Assembly: GCA_964057225.1 (NCBI GenBank)
Contig: CAXKVF010000077.1
Span: 186,001-250,000, forward strand
Direction: 5' to 3'
Origin: Auanema rhodensis
Lineage: Eukaryota; Nematoda; Chromadorea; Rhabditida; Rhabditidae
Length of the DNA stretch: 64,000 nt
Shown: positions 25,168-39,951 of the stretch, piece by piece
How positions within the stretch are numbered: the first letter of the stretch is position 1
Layout: the number at the start of each line of letters is the position of its first letter
Program-made: the position numbers and the translations under genes
Notes under the pieces: model-generated
Seen by the model: only the letters and a program-made list of their open reading frames with translations
What the model was told of the DNA's origin: nothing
Database searches by the model: none

Positions 25168-27103
25168 TTTCAAAGTCATGGTTACCATGAACCAATATCA
25201 ATAAAAATTTGTTTTTAGACTAATATGGACATGGGGAATCTAATTTTGAAAACCGCATCTCTTTATCTTTCACGTGAAGCGAGTTACATACCAAGTGCCC
25301 ATCACGTGTACATTTAATTAGCATAAATTAAAGTTCACGTAAATTTCAAAGTCATGGTTACCATGCACCAATATCAATAAAAATTTGTTTTTAGACTAAT
25401 ATGGACATGGGGAATCTAATTTTGAAAACCGCATCTCCTTATCTTTCACGTGAAGCGAGTTACATACCAAGTGCACATCACGTGTACATTTAATTAGCAT
25501 AAATTAAAGTTCACGTAAATTTCAAAGTCATGGTTACCATGCACCAATATCAATAAAAATTTGTTTTTAGACTAATATGGACATGGGGAATCTAATTTTG
25601 AAAACCGCATCTCTTCATCTTTCACGTGAAGCGAGTTACATACCAAGTGCACATCACGTGTACATTTAATTAGCATAAATTAAAGTTCACGTAAATTTCA
25701 AAGTCATGGTTACCATGCACCAATGTCAATAAAAATTTGTTTTTGGACTAATATGGACATGGGGAATCTAATTTTGAAAACCGCATCTCTTCATCTTTCA
25801 CGTGAAGCGAGTTACATACCAAGTGCACATCACCTGTACATTTAATTAGCATAAATTAAAGTTCACGTAAATTTCAAAGTCATGGTTACCATGCACCAAT
25901 ATCAATAAAAATTTGTTTTTAGACTAATATGGACATGGGGAATCTAATTTTGAAAACCGCATCTCTTCATCTTTCACGTGAAGCGAGTTACATACCAAGT
26001 GCACATCACGTGTACATTTAATTAGCATAAATTAAAGTTCACGTAAATTTCAAAGTCATGGTTACCATGCACCAATATCAATAAAAATTTGTTTTTAGAC
26101 TAATATGGACATGGGGAATCTAATTTTGAAAACCGCATCTCTTCATCTTTCACGTGAAGCGAGTTACATACCAAGTGCACATCACGTGTACATTTAATTA
26201 GCATAAATTAAAGTTCACGTAAATTTCAAAGTCATGGTTACCATGCACCAATATCAATAAAAATTTGTTTTTAGACTAATATGGACATGGGGAATCTAAT
26301 TTTGAAAACCGCATCTCTCTATCTTTCACGTGAAGCGAGTTACATACCAAGTGCACATCACGTGTACATTTAATTAGCATAAATTAAAGTTCACGTAAAT
26401 TTCAAAGTCATGGTTACCATGCACCAATGTCAATAAAAATTTGTTTTTAGACTAATATGGACATGGGGAATCTAATTTTGAAAACCGCATCTCTTCATCT
26501 TTCACGTGAAGCGAGTTACATACCAAGTGCACATCACGTGTACATTTAATTAGCATAAATTAAAGTTCACGTAAATTTCAAAGTCATGGTTACCATGCAC
26601 CAATATCAATAAAAATTTGTTTTTAGACTAATATGGACATGGGGAATCTAATTTTGAAAACCGCATCTCTTTATCTTTCACGTAAAGCGAGTTACATACC
26701 AAGTGCACATCACGTGTACATTTAATTAGCATAAATTAAAGTTCACGTAAATTTCAAAGTCATGGTTACCATGAACCAATATCAATAAAAATTTGTTTTT
26801 AGACTAATATGGACATGGGGAATCTAATTTTGAAAACCGCATCTCTTTATCTTTCACGTGAAGCGAGTTACATACCAAGTGCACATCACGTGTACATTTA
26901 ATTAGCATAAATTAAAGTTCACGTAAATTTCAAAGTCATGGTTGCCATGAACCAATATCAATAAAAATTTGTTTTTAGACTAATATGGACATGGGGAATC
27001 TAATTTTGAAAACCGCATCTCTTTATCTTTCACGTGAAGCGAGTTACATACCAAGTGCACATCACGTGTACATTTAATTAGCATAAATTAAAGTTCACGT
27101 AAA
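25168..27103. repeat. 11-monomer HOR, copy 2
   Basis: Unit order C132 (25168); C95; C97; G30/G50/CACCTG (25696); C97; C97; C96; G30; A109 (26576); A23; G17 (26928). A third, partial copy follows after one extra unit (27104, with T76): C132 at 27280, C95 at 27456, then C97, G30, C97, C96, G30 to 28511, without the A109 unit. Confidence 0.88.
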
Positions 27104-28863
27104 TTTCAAAGTCATGGTTACCATGCACCAATATCAATAAAAATTTGTTTTTAGACTAATATGGACATGGGGAATCTATTTTTGAAAACCGCATCTCTTT
27201 ATCTTTCACGTGAAGCGAGTTACATACCAAGTGCACATCACGTGTACATTTAATTAGCATAAATTAAAGTTCACGTAAATTTCAAAGTCATGGTTACCAT
27301 GAACCAATATCAATAAAAATTTGTTTTTAGACTAATATGGACATGGGGAATCTAATTTTGAAAACCGCATCTCTTTATCTTTCACGTGAAGCGAGTTACA
27401 TACCAAGTGCCCATCACGTGTACATTTAATTAGCATAAATTAAAGTTCACGTAAATTTCAAAGTCATGGTTACCATGCACCAATATCAATAAAAATTTGT
27501 TTTTAGACTAATATGGACATGGGGAATCTAATTTTGAAAACCGCATCTCCTTATCTTTCACGTGAAGCGAGTTACATACCAAGTGCACATCACGTGTACA
27601 TTTAATTAGCATAAATTAAAGTTCACGTAAATTTCAAAGTCATGGTTACCATGCACCAATATCAATAAAAATTTGTTTTTAGACTAATATGGACATGGGG
27701 AATCTAATTTTGAAAACCGCATCTCTTCATCTTTCACGTGAAGCGAGTTACATATCAAGTGCACATCACGTGTACATTTAATTAGCATAAATTAAAGTTC
27801 ACGTAAATTTCAAAGTCATGGTTACCATGCACCAATGTCAATAAAAATTTGTTTTTAGACTAATATGGACATGGGGAATCTAATTTTGAAAACCGCATCT
27901 CTTCATCTTTCACGTGAAGCGAGTTACATACCAAGTGCACATCACGTGTACATTTAATTAGCATAAATTAAAGTTCACGTAAATTTCAAAGTCATGGTTA
28001 CCATGCACCAATATCAATAAAAATTTGTTTTTAGACTAATATGGACATGGGGAATCTAATTTTGAAAACCGCATCTCTTCATCTTTCACGTGAAGCGAGT
28101 TACATACCAAGTGCACATCACGTGTACATTTAATTAGCATAAATTAAAGTTCACGTAAATTTCAAAGTCATGGTTACCATGCACCAATATCAATAAAAAT
28201 TTGTTTTTAGACTAATATGGACATGGGGAATCTAATTTTGAAAACCGCATCTCTCTATCTTTCACGTGAAGCGAGTTACATACCAAGTGCACATCACATG
28301 TACATTTAATTAGCATAAATTAAAGTTCACGTAAATTTCAAAGTCATGGTTACCATGCACCAATGTCAATAAAAATTTGTTTTTAGACTAATATGGACAT
28401 GGGGAATCTAATTTTGAAAACCGCATCTCTTCATCTTTCACGTGAAGCGAGTTACATACCAAGTGCACATCACGTGTACATTTAATTAGCATAAATTAAA
28501 GTTCACGTAAATTTCAAAGTCATGGTTACCATGCACCAATATCAATAAAAATTTGTTTTTAGACTAATATGGACATGGGGAATCTAATTTTGAAAACCGC
28601 ATCTCTTTATCTTTCACGTGAAGCGAGTTACATACCAAGTGCACATCACGTGTACATTTAATTAGCATAAATTAAAGTTCACGTAAATTTCAAAGTCATG
28701 GTTACCATGAACCAATATCAATAAAAATTTGTTTTTAGACTAATATGGACATGGGGAATCTAATTTTGAAAACCGCATCTCTTTATCTTTCACGTGAAGC
28801 GAGTTACATACCAAGTGCACATCACGTGTACATTTAATTAGCATAAATTAAAGTTCACGTAAC

Positions 28864-31800
28864 TTTCAAAGTCATGGTTACCATGCACCAATATCAATAA
28901 AAATTTGTTTTTAGACTAATATGGACATGGGGAATCTAATTTTGAAAACCGCATCTCTTTATCTTTCACGTGAAGCGAGTTACATACTAAGTGCACATCA
29001 CGTGTACATTTAATTAGCATAAATTAAAGTTCACGTAAATTTCAAAGTCATGGTTACCATGCACCAATATCAATAAAAATTTGTTTTTAGACTAATATGG
29101 ACATGGGGAATCTAATTTTGCAAACCGCATCTCTTCATCTTTCACGTGAAGCGAGTTACATACCAAGTGCACATCACGTGTACATTTAATTAGCATAAAT
29201 TAAAGTTCACGTAAATTTCAAAGTCATGGTTACCATGCACCAATATCAATAAAAATTTGTTTTTAGACTAATATGGACATGGGGAATCTAATTTTGAAAA
29301 CCGCATCTCTCTATCTTTCACGTGAAGCGAGTTACATACCAAGTGCACATCACATGTACATTTAATTAGCATAAATTAAAGTTCACGTAAATTTCAAAGT
29401 CATGGTTACCATGCACCAATGTCAATAAAAATTTGTTTTTAGACTAATATGGACATGGGGAATCTAATTTTGCAAACCGCATCTCTTCATCTTTCACGTG
29501 AAGCGAGTTACATACCAAGTGCACATCACATGTACATTTAATTAGCATAAATTAAAGTTCACGTAACTTTCAAAGTCATGGTTACCATGCACCAATATCA
29601 ATAAAAATTTGTTTTTAGACTAATATGGACATGGGGAATCTAATTTTGAAAACCGCATCTCTTTATCTTTCACGTGAAGCGAGTTACATACTAAGTGCAC
29701 ATCACGTGTACATTTAATTAGCATAAATTAAAGTTCACGTAAATTTCAAAGTCATGGTTACCATGCACCAATATCAATAAAAATTTGTTTTTAGACTAAT
29801 ATGGACATGGGGAATCTAATTTTGCAAACCGCATCTCTTCATCTTTCACGTGAAGCGAGTTACATACCAAGTGCACATCACGTGTACATTTAATTAGCAT
29901 AAATTAAAGTTCACGTAAATTTCAAAGTCATGGTTACCATGCACCAATATCAATAAAAATTTGTTTTTAGACTAATATGGACATGGGGAATCTAATTTTG
30001 AAAACCGCATCTCTCTATCTTTCACGTGAAGCGAGTTACATACCAAGTGCACATCACATGTACATTTAATTAGCATAAATTAAAGTTCACGTAAATTTCA
30101 AAGTCATGGTTACCATGCACCAATGTCAATAAAAATTTGTTTTTAGACTAATATGGACATGGGGAATCTAATTTTGAAAACCGCATCTCTTCATCTTTCA
30201 CGTGAAGCGAGTTACATACCAAGTGCACATCACGTGTACATTTAATTAGCATAAATTAAAGTTCACGTAAATTTCAAAGTCATGGTTACCATGCACCAAT
30301 ATCAATAAAAATTTGTTTTTAGACTAATATGGACATGGGGAATCTAATTTTGAAAACCGCATCTCTTTATCTTTCACGTGAAGCGAGTTACATACCAAGT
30401 GCACATCACGTGTACATTTAATTAGCATAAATTAAAGTTCACGTAAATTTCAAAGTCATGGTTACCATGAACCAATATCAATAAAAATTTGTTTTTAGAC
30501 TAATATGGACATGGGGAATCTAATTTTGAAAACCGCATCTCTTTATCTTTCACGTGAAGCGAGTTACATACCAAGTGCACATCACGTGTACATTTAATTA
30601 GCATAAATTAAAGTTCACGTAACTTTCAAAGTCATGGTTACCATGCACCAATATCAATAAAAATTTGTTTTTAGACTAATATGGACATGGGGAATCTAAT
30701 TTTGAAAACCGCATCTCTTTATCTTTCACGTGAAGCGAGTTACATACTAAGTGCACATCACGTGTACATTTAATTAGCATAAATTAAAGTTCACGTAAAT
30801 TTCAAAGTCATGGTTACCATGCACCAATATCAATAAAAATTTGTTTTTAGACTAATATGGACATGGGGAATCTAATTTTGAAAACCGCATCTCTTTATCT
30901 TCCACGTGAAGCGAGTTACATACCAAGTGCACATCACGTGTACATTTAATTAGCATAAATTAAAGTTCACGTAAATTTCAAAGTCATGGTTACCATGCAC
31001 CAATGTCAATAAAAATTTGTTTTTAGACTAATATGGACATGGGGAATCTAATTTTGAAAACCGCATCTCTTTATCTTTCACGTGAAGCGAGTTACATACC
31101 AAGTGCACATCACGTGTACATTTAATTAGCATAAATTAAAGTTCACGTAAATTTCAAAGTCATGGTTACCATGCACCAATGTCAATAAAAATTTGTTTTT
31201 AGACTAATATGGACATGGGGAATCTAATTTTGCAAACCGCATCTCTTCATCTTTCACGTGAAGCGAGTTACATACCAAGTGCACATCACGTGTACATTTA
31301 ATTAGCATAAATTAAAGTTCACGTAAATTTCAAAGTCATGGTTACCATGCACCAATATCAATAAAAATTTGTTTTTAGACTAATATGGACATGGGGAATC
31401 TAATTTTGAAAACCGCATCTCTTTATCTTTCACGTGAAGCGAGTTACATACCAAGTGCACATCACGTGTACATTTAATTAGCATAAATTAAAGTTCACGT
31501 AAATTTCAAAGTCATGGTTACCATGCACCAATGTCAATAAAAATTTGTTTTTAGACTAATATGGACATGGGGAATCTAATTTTGAAAACCGCATCTCTTT
31601 ATCTTTCACGTGAAGCGAGTTACATACTAAGTGCACATCACGTGTACATTTAATTAGCATAAATTAAAGTTCACGTAAATTTCAAAGTCATGGTTACCAT
31701 GCACCAATATCAATAAAAATTTGTTTTTAGACTAATATGGACATGGGGAATCTAATTTTGAAAACCGCATCTCTTTATCTTTCACGTGAAGCGAGTTACA

Positions 31801-34671
31801 TACCAAGTGCACATCACGTGTACATTTAATTAGCATAAATTAAAGTTCACGTAAATTTCAAAGTCATGGTTACCATGCACCAATGTCAATAAAAATTTGT
31901 TTTTAGACTAATATGGACATGGGGAATCTAATTTTGAAAACCGCATCTCTTTATCTTTCACGTGAAGCGAGTTACATACCAAGTGCACATCACGTGTACA
32001 TTTAATTAGCATAAATTAAAGTTCACGTAAATTTCAAAGTCATGGTTACCATGCACCAATGTCAATAAAAATTTGTTTTTAGACTAATATGGACATGGGG
32101 AATCTAATTTTGCAAACCGCATCTCTTCATCTTTCACGTGAAGCGAGTTACATACCAAGTGCACATCACGTGTACATTTAATTAGCATAAATTAAAGTTC
32201 ACGTAAATTTCAAAGTCATGGTTACCATGCACCAATATCAATAAAAATTTGTTTTTAGACTAATATGGACATGGGGAATCTAATTTTGAAAACCGCATCT
32301 CTTTATCTTTCACGTGAAGCGAGTTACATACTAAGTGCACATCACGTGTACATTTAATTAGCATAAATTAAAGTTCACGTAAATTTCAAAGTCATGGTTA
32401 CCATGCACCAATATCAATAAAAATTTGTTTTTAGACTAATATGGACATGGGGAATCTAATTTTGAAAACCGCATCTCTCTATCTTTCACGTGAAGCGAGT
32501 TACATACCAAGTGCACATCACGTGTACATTTAATTAGCATAAATTAAAGTTCACGTAAATTTCAAAGTCATGGTTACCATGCACCAATGTCAATAAAAAT
32601 TTGTTTTTAGACTAATATGGACATGGGGAATCTAATTTTGAAAACCGCATCTCTTTATCTTTCACGTGAAGCGAGTTACATACCAAGTGCACATCACGTG
32701 TACATTTAATTAGCATAAATTAAAGTTCACGTAAATTTCAAAGTCATGGTTACCATGCACCAATATCAATAAAAATTTGTTTTTAGACTAATATGGACAT
32801 GGGGAATCTAATTTTGAAAACCGCATCTCTCTATCTTTCACGTGAAGCGAGTTACATACCAAGTGCACATCACGTGTACATTTAATTAGCATAAATTAAA
32901 GTTCACGTAAATTTCAAAGTCATGGTTACCATGCACCAATGTCAATAAAAATTTGTTTTTAGACTAATATGGACATGGGGAATCTAATTTTGAAAACCGC
33001 ATCTCTTCATCTTTCACGTGAAGCGAGTTACATACCAAGTGCACATCACGTGTACATTTAATTAGCATAAATTAAAGTTCACGTAAATTTCAAAGTCATG
33101 GTTACCATGCACCAATATCAATAAAAATTTGTTTTTAGACTAATATGGACATGGGGAATCTAATTTTGAAAACCGCATCTCTTTATCTATCACGTGAAGC
33201 GAGTTACATACCAAGTGCACATCACGTGTACATTTAATTAGCATAAATTAAAGTTCACGTAAATTTCAAAGTCATGGTTACCATGCACCAATGTCAATAA
33301 AAATTTGTTTTTAGACTAATATGGACATGGGGAATCTAATTTTGAAAACCGCATCTCTTTATCTTTCACGTGAAGCGAGTTACATACTAAGTGCACATCA
33401 CGTGTACATTTAATTAGCATAAATTAAAGTTCACGTAAATTTCAAAGTCATGGTTACCATGCACCAATATCAATAAAAATTTGTTTTTAGACTAATATGG
33501 ACATGGGGAATCTAATTTTGAAAACCGCATCTCTTTATCTTTCACGTGAAGCGAGTTACATACCAAGTGCACATCACGTGTACATTTAATTAGCATAAAT
33601 TAAAGTTCACGTAAATTTCAAAGTCATGGTTACCATGCACCAATGTCAATAAAAATTTGTTTTTAGACTAATATGGACATGGGGAATCTAATTTTGAAAA
33701 CCGCATCTCTTTATCTTTCACGTGAAGCGAGTTACATACCAAGTGCACATCACGTGTAAATTTAATTAGCATAAATTAAAGTTCACGTAAATTTCAAAGT
33801 CATGGTTACCATGCACCAATGTCAATAAAAATTTGTTTTTAGACTAATATGGACATGGGGAATCTAATTTTGAAAACCGCATCTCTTTATCTTTCACGTG
33901 AAGCGAGTTACATACTAAGTGCACATCACGTGTACATTTAATTAGCATAAATTAAAGTTCACGTAAATTTCAAAGTCATGGTTACCATGCACCAATATCA
34001 ATAAAAATTTGTTTTTAGACTAATATGGACATGGGGAATCTAATTTTGAAAACCGCATCTCTTTATCTTTCACGTGAAGCGAGTTACATACCAAGTGCAC
34101 ATCACGTGTACATTTAATTAGCATAAATTAAAGTTCACGTAAATTTCAAAGTCATGGTTACCATGCACCAATATCAATAAAAATTTGTTTTTAGACTAAT
34201 ATGGACATGGGGAATCTAATTTTGAAAACCGCATCTCTTTATCTTTCACGTGAAGCGAGTTACATACTAAGTGCACATCACGTGTACATTTAATTAGCAT
34301 AAATTAAAGTTCACGTAAATTTCAAAGTCATGGTTACCATGCACCAATGTCAATAAAAATTTGTTTTTAGACTAATATGGACATGGGGAATCTAATTTTG
34401 AAAACCGCATCTCTTCATCTTTCACGTGAAGCGAGTTACATACCAAGTGCACATCACGTGTACATTTAATTAGCATAAATTAAAGTTCACGTAAATTTCA
34501 AAGTCATGGTTACCATGCACCAATATCAATAAAAATTTGTTTTTAGACTAATATGGACATGGGGAATCTAATTTTGAAAACCGCATCTCTTTATCTTTCA
34601 CGTGAAGCGAGTTACATACCAAGTGCACATCACGTGTACATTTAATTAGCATAAATTAAAGTTCACGTAAA
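28864..34671. repeat. Zone E: short 4-, 5- and 10-monomer shuffles
   Basis: Thirty-three monomers mixing zone D markers (G30, C96, C97, A139) with new ones: T125 (CATACTAAG) and C82 (TTTGCAAACC). T125 often follows a C176 unit. Units 28160-29039 match 29920-30799 at 1760 bp. The string plain; G30; G30+C82+C97 at 30800-31327 recurs 880 bp on at 31680-32207. It looks like a transition where zone D and zone F types were reshuffled. Confidence 0.85.
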
Positions 34672-36255
34672 TTTCAAAGTCATGGTTACCATGAACCAAT
34701 ATCAATAAAAATTTGTTTTTAGACTAATATGGACATGGGGAATCTAATTTTGAAAACCGCATCTCTTTATCTTTCACGTGAAGTGAGTTACATACCAAGT
34801 GCACATCACGTGTACATTTAATTAGCATAAATTAAAGTTCACGTAAATTTCAAAGTCATGGTTACCATGCACCAATGTCAATAAAAATTTGTTTTTAGAC
34901 TAATATGGACATGGGGAATCTAATTTTGAAAACCACATCTCTTTATCTTTCACGTGAAGCGAGTTACATACCAAGTGCACATCACGTGTACATTTAATTA
35001 GCATAAATTAAAGTTCACGTAAATTTCAAAGTCATGGTTACCATGCACCAATGTCAATAAAAATTTGTTTTTAGACTAATATGGACATGGGGAATCTAAT
35101 TTTGCAAACCGCATCTCTTCATCTTTCACGTGAAGCGAGTTACATACCAAGTGCACATCACGTGTACATTTAATTAGCATAAATTAAAGTTCACGTAAAT
35201 TTCAAAGTCATGGTTACCATGCACCAATATCAATAAAAATTTGTTTTTAGACTAATATGGACATGGGGAATCTAATTTTGAAAACCGCATCTCTTTATCT
35301 TTCACGTGAAGCGAGTTACATACCAAGTGCACATCACGTGTACATTTAATTAGCATAAATTAAAGTTCACGTAACTTTCAAAGTCATGGTTACCATGCAC
35401 CAATATCAATAAAAATTTGTTTTTAGACTAATATGGACATGGGGAATCTAATTTTGAAAACCGCATCTCTTTATCTTTCACGTGAAGCGAGTTACATACT
35501 AAGTGCACATCACGTGTACATTTAATTAGCATAAATTAAAGTTCACGTAAATTTCAAAGTCATGGTTACCATGCACCAATATCAATAAAAATTTGTTTTT
35601 AGACTAATATGGACATGGGGAATCTAATTTTGAAAACCGCATCTCTTTATCTTTCACGTGAAGCGAGTTACATTCCAAGTGCACATCACGTGTACATTTA
35701 ATTAGCATAAATTAAAGTTCACGTAAATTTCAAAGTCATGGTTACCATGAACCAATATCAATAAAAATTTGTTTTTAGACTAATATGGACATGGGGAATC
35801 TAATTTTGAAAACCGCATCTCTTTATCTTTCACGTGAAGCGAGTTACATACCAAGTGCACATCACGTGTACATTTAATTAGCATAAATTAAAGTTCACGT
35901 AAATTTCAAAGTCATGGTTACCATGCACCAATATCAATAAAAATTTGTTTTTAGACTAATATGGACATGGGGAATCTAATTTTGAAAACCGCATCTCTTT
36001 ATCTTTCACGTGAAGCGAGTTACATACCAAGTGCACATCACGTGTACATTTAATTAACATAAATTAAAGTTCACGTAAATTTCAAAGTCATGGTTACCAT
36101 GCACCAATATCAATAAAAATTTGTTTTTAGACTAATATGGACATGGGAAATCTAATTTTGAAAACCGCATCTCTTTATCTTTCACGTGAAGCGAGTTACA
36201 TACCAAGTGCACATCACGTGTACATTTAATTAGCATAAATTAAAGTTCACGTAAA
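34672..36255. repeat. Zone F 9-monomer HOR, copy 1 (1584 bp)
   Basis: Unit order: A23+T113; G30+A88; G30+C82+C97; C176; T125; T123 (CATTCC); A23; A154; A69. I found no difference from copy 2 (36432-38015) at any position compared. One extra plain unit (36256-36431) separates the two copies. Confidence 0.92.
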
Positions 36256-36431
36256 TTTCAAAGTCATGGTTACCATGCACCAATATCAATAAAAATTTGT
36301 TTTTAGACTAATATGGACATGGGGAATCTAATTTTGAAAACCGCATCTCTTTATCTTTCACGTGAAGCGAGTTACATACCAAGTGCACATCACGTGTACA
36401 TTTAATTAGCATAAATTAAAGTTCACGTAAA

Positions 36432-38015
36432 TTTCAAAGTCATGGTTACCATGAACCAATATCAATAAAAATTTGTTTTTAGACTAATATGGACATGGGG
36501 AATCTAATTTTGAAAACCGCATCTCTTTATCTTTCACGTGAAGTGAGTTACATACCAAGTGCACATCACGTGTACATTTAATTAGCATAAATTAAAGTTC
36601 ACGTAAATTTCAAAGTCATGGTTACCATGCACCAATGTCAATAAAAATTTGTTTTTAGACTAATATGGACATGGGGAATCTAATTTTGAAAACCACATCT
36701 CTTTATCTTTCACGTGAAGCGAGTTACATACCAAGTGCACATCACGTGTACATTTAATTAGCATAAATTAAAGTTCACGTAAATTTCAAAGTCATGGTTA
36801 CCATGCACCAATGTCAATAAAAATTTGTTTTTAGACTAATATGGACATGGGGAATCTAATTTTGCAAACCGCATCTCTTCATCTTTCACGTGAAGCGAGT
36901 TACATACCAAGTGCACATCACGTGTACATTTAATTAGCATAAATTAAAGTTCACGTAAATTTCAAAGTCATGGTTACCATGCACCAATATCAATAAAAAT
37001 TTGTTTTTAGACTAATATGGACATGGGGAATCTAATTTTGAAAACCGCATCTCTTTATCTTTCACGTGAAGCGAGTTACATACCAAGTGCACATCACGTG
37101 TACATTTAATTAGCATAAATTAAAGTTCACGTAACTTTCAAAGTCATGGTTACCATGCACCAATATCAATAAAAATTTGTTTTTAGACTAATATGGACAT
37201 GGGGAATCTAATTTTGAAAACCGCATCTCTTTATCTTTCACGTGAAGCGAGTTACATACTAAGTGCACATCACGTGTACATTTAATTAGCATAAATTAAA
37301 GTTCACGTAAATTTCAAAGTCATGGTTACCATGCACCAATATCAATAAAAATTTGTTTTTAGACTAATATGGACATGGGGAATCTAATTTTGAAAACCGC
37401 ATCTCTTTATCTTTCACGTGAAGCGAGTTACATTCCAAGTGCACATCACGTGTACATTTAATTAGCATAAATTAAAGTTCACGTAAATTTCAAAGTCATG
37501 GTTACCATGAACCAATATCAATAAAAATTTGTTTTTAGACTAATATGGACATGGGGAATCTAATTTTGAAAACCGCATCTCTTTATCTTTCACGTGAAGC
37601 GAGTTACATACCAAGTGCACATCACGTGTACATTTAATTAGCATAAATTAAAGTTCACGTAAATTTCAAAGTCATGGTTACCATGCACCAATATCAATAA
37701 AAATTTGTTTTTAGACTAATATGGACATGGGGAATCTAATTTTGAAAACCGCATCTCTTTATCTTTCACGTGAAGCGAGTTACATACCAAGTGCACATCA
37801 CGTGTACATTTAATTAACATAAATTAAAGTTCACGTAAATTTCAAAGTCATGGTTACCATGCACCAATATCAATAAAAATTTGTTTTTAGACTAATATGG
37901 ACATGGGAAATCTAATTTTGAAAACCGCATCTCTTTATCTTTCACGTGAAGCGAGTTACATACCAAGTGCACATCACGTGTACATTTAATTAGCATAAAT
38001 TAAAGTTCACGTAAA
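36432..38015. repeat. Zone F 9-monomer HOR, copy 2 (1584 bp)
   Basis: Same nine types in the same order as copy 1, including the rare T123. It is followed by a two-unit fragment (38016-38367: A23+T113, then G30+A88), which looks like the start of another copy abandoned by an exchange before copy 3 begins. Confidence 0.92.
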
Positions 38016-38367
38016 TTTCAAAGTCATGGTTACCATGAACCAATATCAATAAAAATTTGTTTTTAGACTAATATGGACATGGGGAATCTAATTTTGAAAA
38101 CCGCATCTCTTTATCTTTCACGTGAAGTGAGTTACATACCAAGTGCACATCACGTGTACATTTAATTAGCATAAATTAAAGTTCACGTAAATTTCAAAGT
38201 CATGGTTACCATGCACCAATGTCAATAAAAATTTGTTTTTAGACTAATATGGACATGGGGAATCTAATTTTGAAAACCACATCTCTTTATCTTTCACGTG
38301 AAGCGAGTTACATACCAAGTGCACATCACGTGTACATTTAATTAGCATAAATTAAAGTTCACGTAAA

Positions 38368-39951
38368 TTTCAAAGTCATGGTTACCATGAACCAATATCA
38401 ATAAAAATTTGTTTTTAGACTAATATGGACATGGGGAATCTAATTTTGAAAACCGCATCTCTTTATCTTTCACGTGAAGTGAGTTACATACCAAGTGCAC
38501 ATCACGTGTACATTTAATTAGCATAAATTAAAGTTCACGTAAATTTCAAAGTCATGGTTACCATGCACCAATGTCAATAAAAATTTGTTTTTAGACTAAT
38601 ATGGACATGGGGAATCTAATTTTGAAAACCACATCTCTTTATCTTTCACGTGAAGCGAGTTACATACCAAGTGCACATCACGTGTACATTTAATTAGCAT
38701 AAATTAAAGTTCACGTAAATTTCAAAGTCATGGTTACCATGCACCAATGTCAATAAAAATTTGTTTTTAGACTAATATGGACATGGGGAATCTAATTTTG
38801 CAAACCGCATCTCTTCATCTTTCACGTGAAGCGAGTTACATACCAAGTGCACATCACGTGTACATTTAATTAGCATAAATTAAAGTTCACGTAAATTTCA
38901 AAGTCATGGTTACCATGCACCAATATCAATAAAAATTTGTTTTTAGACTAATATGGACATGGGGAATCTAATTTTGAAAACCGCATCTCTTTATCTTTCA
39001 CGTGAAGCGAGTTACATACCAAGTGCACATCACGTGTACATTTAATTAGCATAAATTAAAGTTCACGTAACTTTCAAAGTCATGGTTACCATGCACCAAT
39101 ATCAATAAAAATTTGTTTTTAGACTAATATGGACATGGGGAATCTAATTTTGAAAACCGCATCTCTTTATCTTTCACGTGAAGCGAGTTACATACTAAGT
39201 GCACATCACGTGTACATTTAATTAGCATAAATTAAAGTTCACGTAAATTTCAAAGTCATGGTTACCATGCACCAATATCAATAAAAATTTGTTTTTAGAC
39301 TAATATGGACATGGGGAATCTAATTTTGAAAACCGCATCTCTTTATCTTTCACGTGAAGCGAGTTACATACCAAGTGCACATCACGTGTACATTTAATTA
39401 GCATAAATTAAAGTTCACGTAAATTTCAAAGTCATGGTTACCATGAACCAATATCAATAAAAATTTGTTTTTAGACTAATATGGACATGGGGAATCTAAT
39501 TTTGAAAACCGCATCTCTTTATCTTTCACGTGAAGCGAGTTACATACCAAGTGCACATCACGTGTACATTTAATTAGCATAAATTAAAGTTCACGTAAAT
39601 TTCAAAGTCATGGTTACCATGCACCAATATCAATAAAAATTTGTTTTTAGACTAATATGGACATGGGGAATCTAATTTTGAAAACCGCATCTCTTTATCT
39701 TTCACGTGAAGCGAGTTACATACCAAGTGCACATCACGTGTACATTTAATTAACATAAATTAAAGTTCACGTAAATTTCAAAGTCATGGTTACCATGCAC
39801 CAATATCAATAAAAATTTGTTTTTAGACTAATATGGACATGGGAAATCTAATTTTGAAAACCGCATCTCTTTATCTTTCACGTGAAGCGAGTTACATACC
39901 AAGTGCACATCACGTGTACATTTAATTAGCATAAATTAAAGTTCACGTAAA
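38368..39951. repeat. Zone F 9-monomer HOR, copy 3 (1584 bp)
   Basis: Same order as copies 1 and 2, but the sixth unit (39248) has the ordinary A at 123. Copy 4 shares this, so copies 1+2 and 3+4 form two pairs. Confidence 0.92.

Larger units (their letters stand above)
16192..28863. repeat. Zone D: 11-monomer (1936 bp) higher-order repeat
   Basis: Seventy-two monomers. The fullest unit order is: C132; C95; C97; G30 (often with G50 and CACCTG in box 2); C97; C97; C96; G30+C97; A109 (box 1 lost); A23; G17+A23. It is clearest in 23232-27103 and appears in altered form from 18304 on. Internal 3-, 7- and 4-unit duplications interrupt it. Gene-free throughout. Confidence 0.88.
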
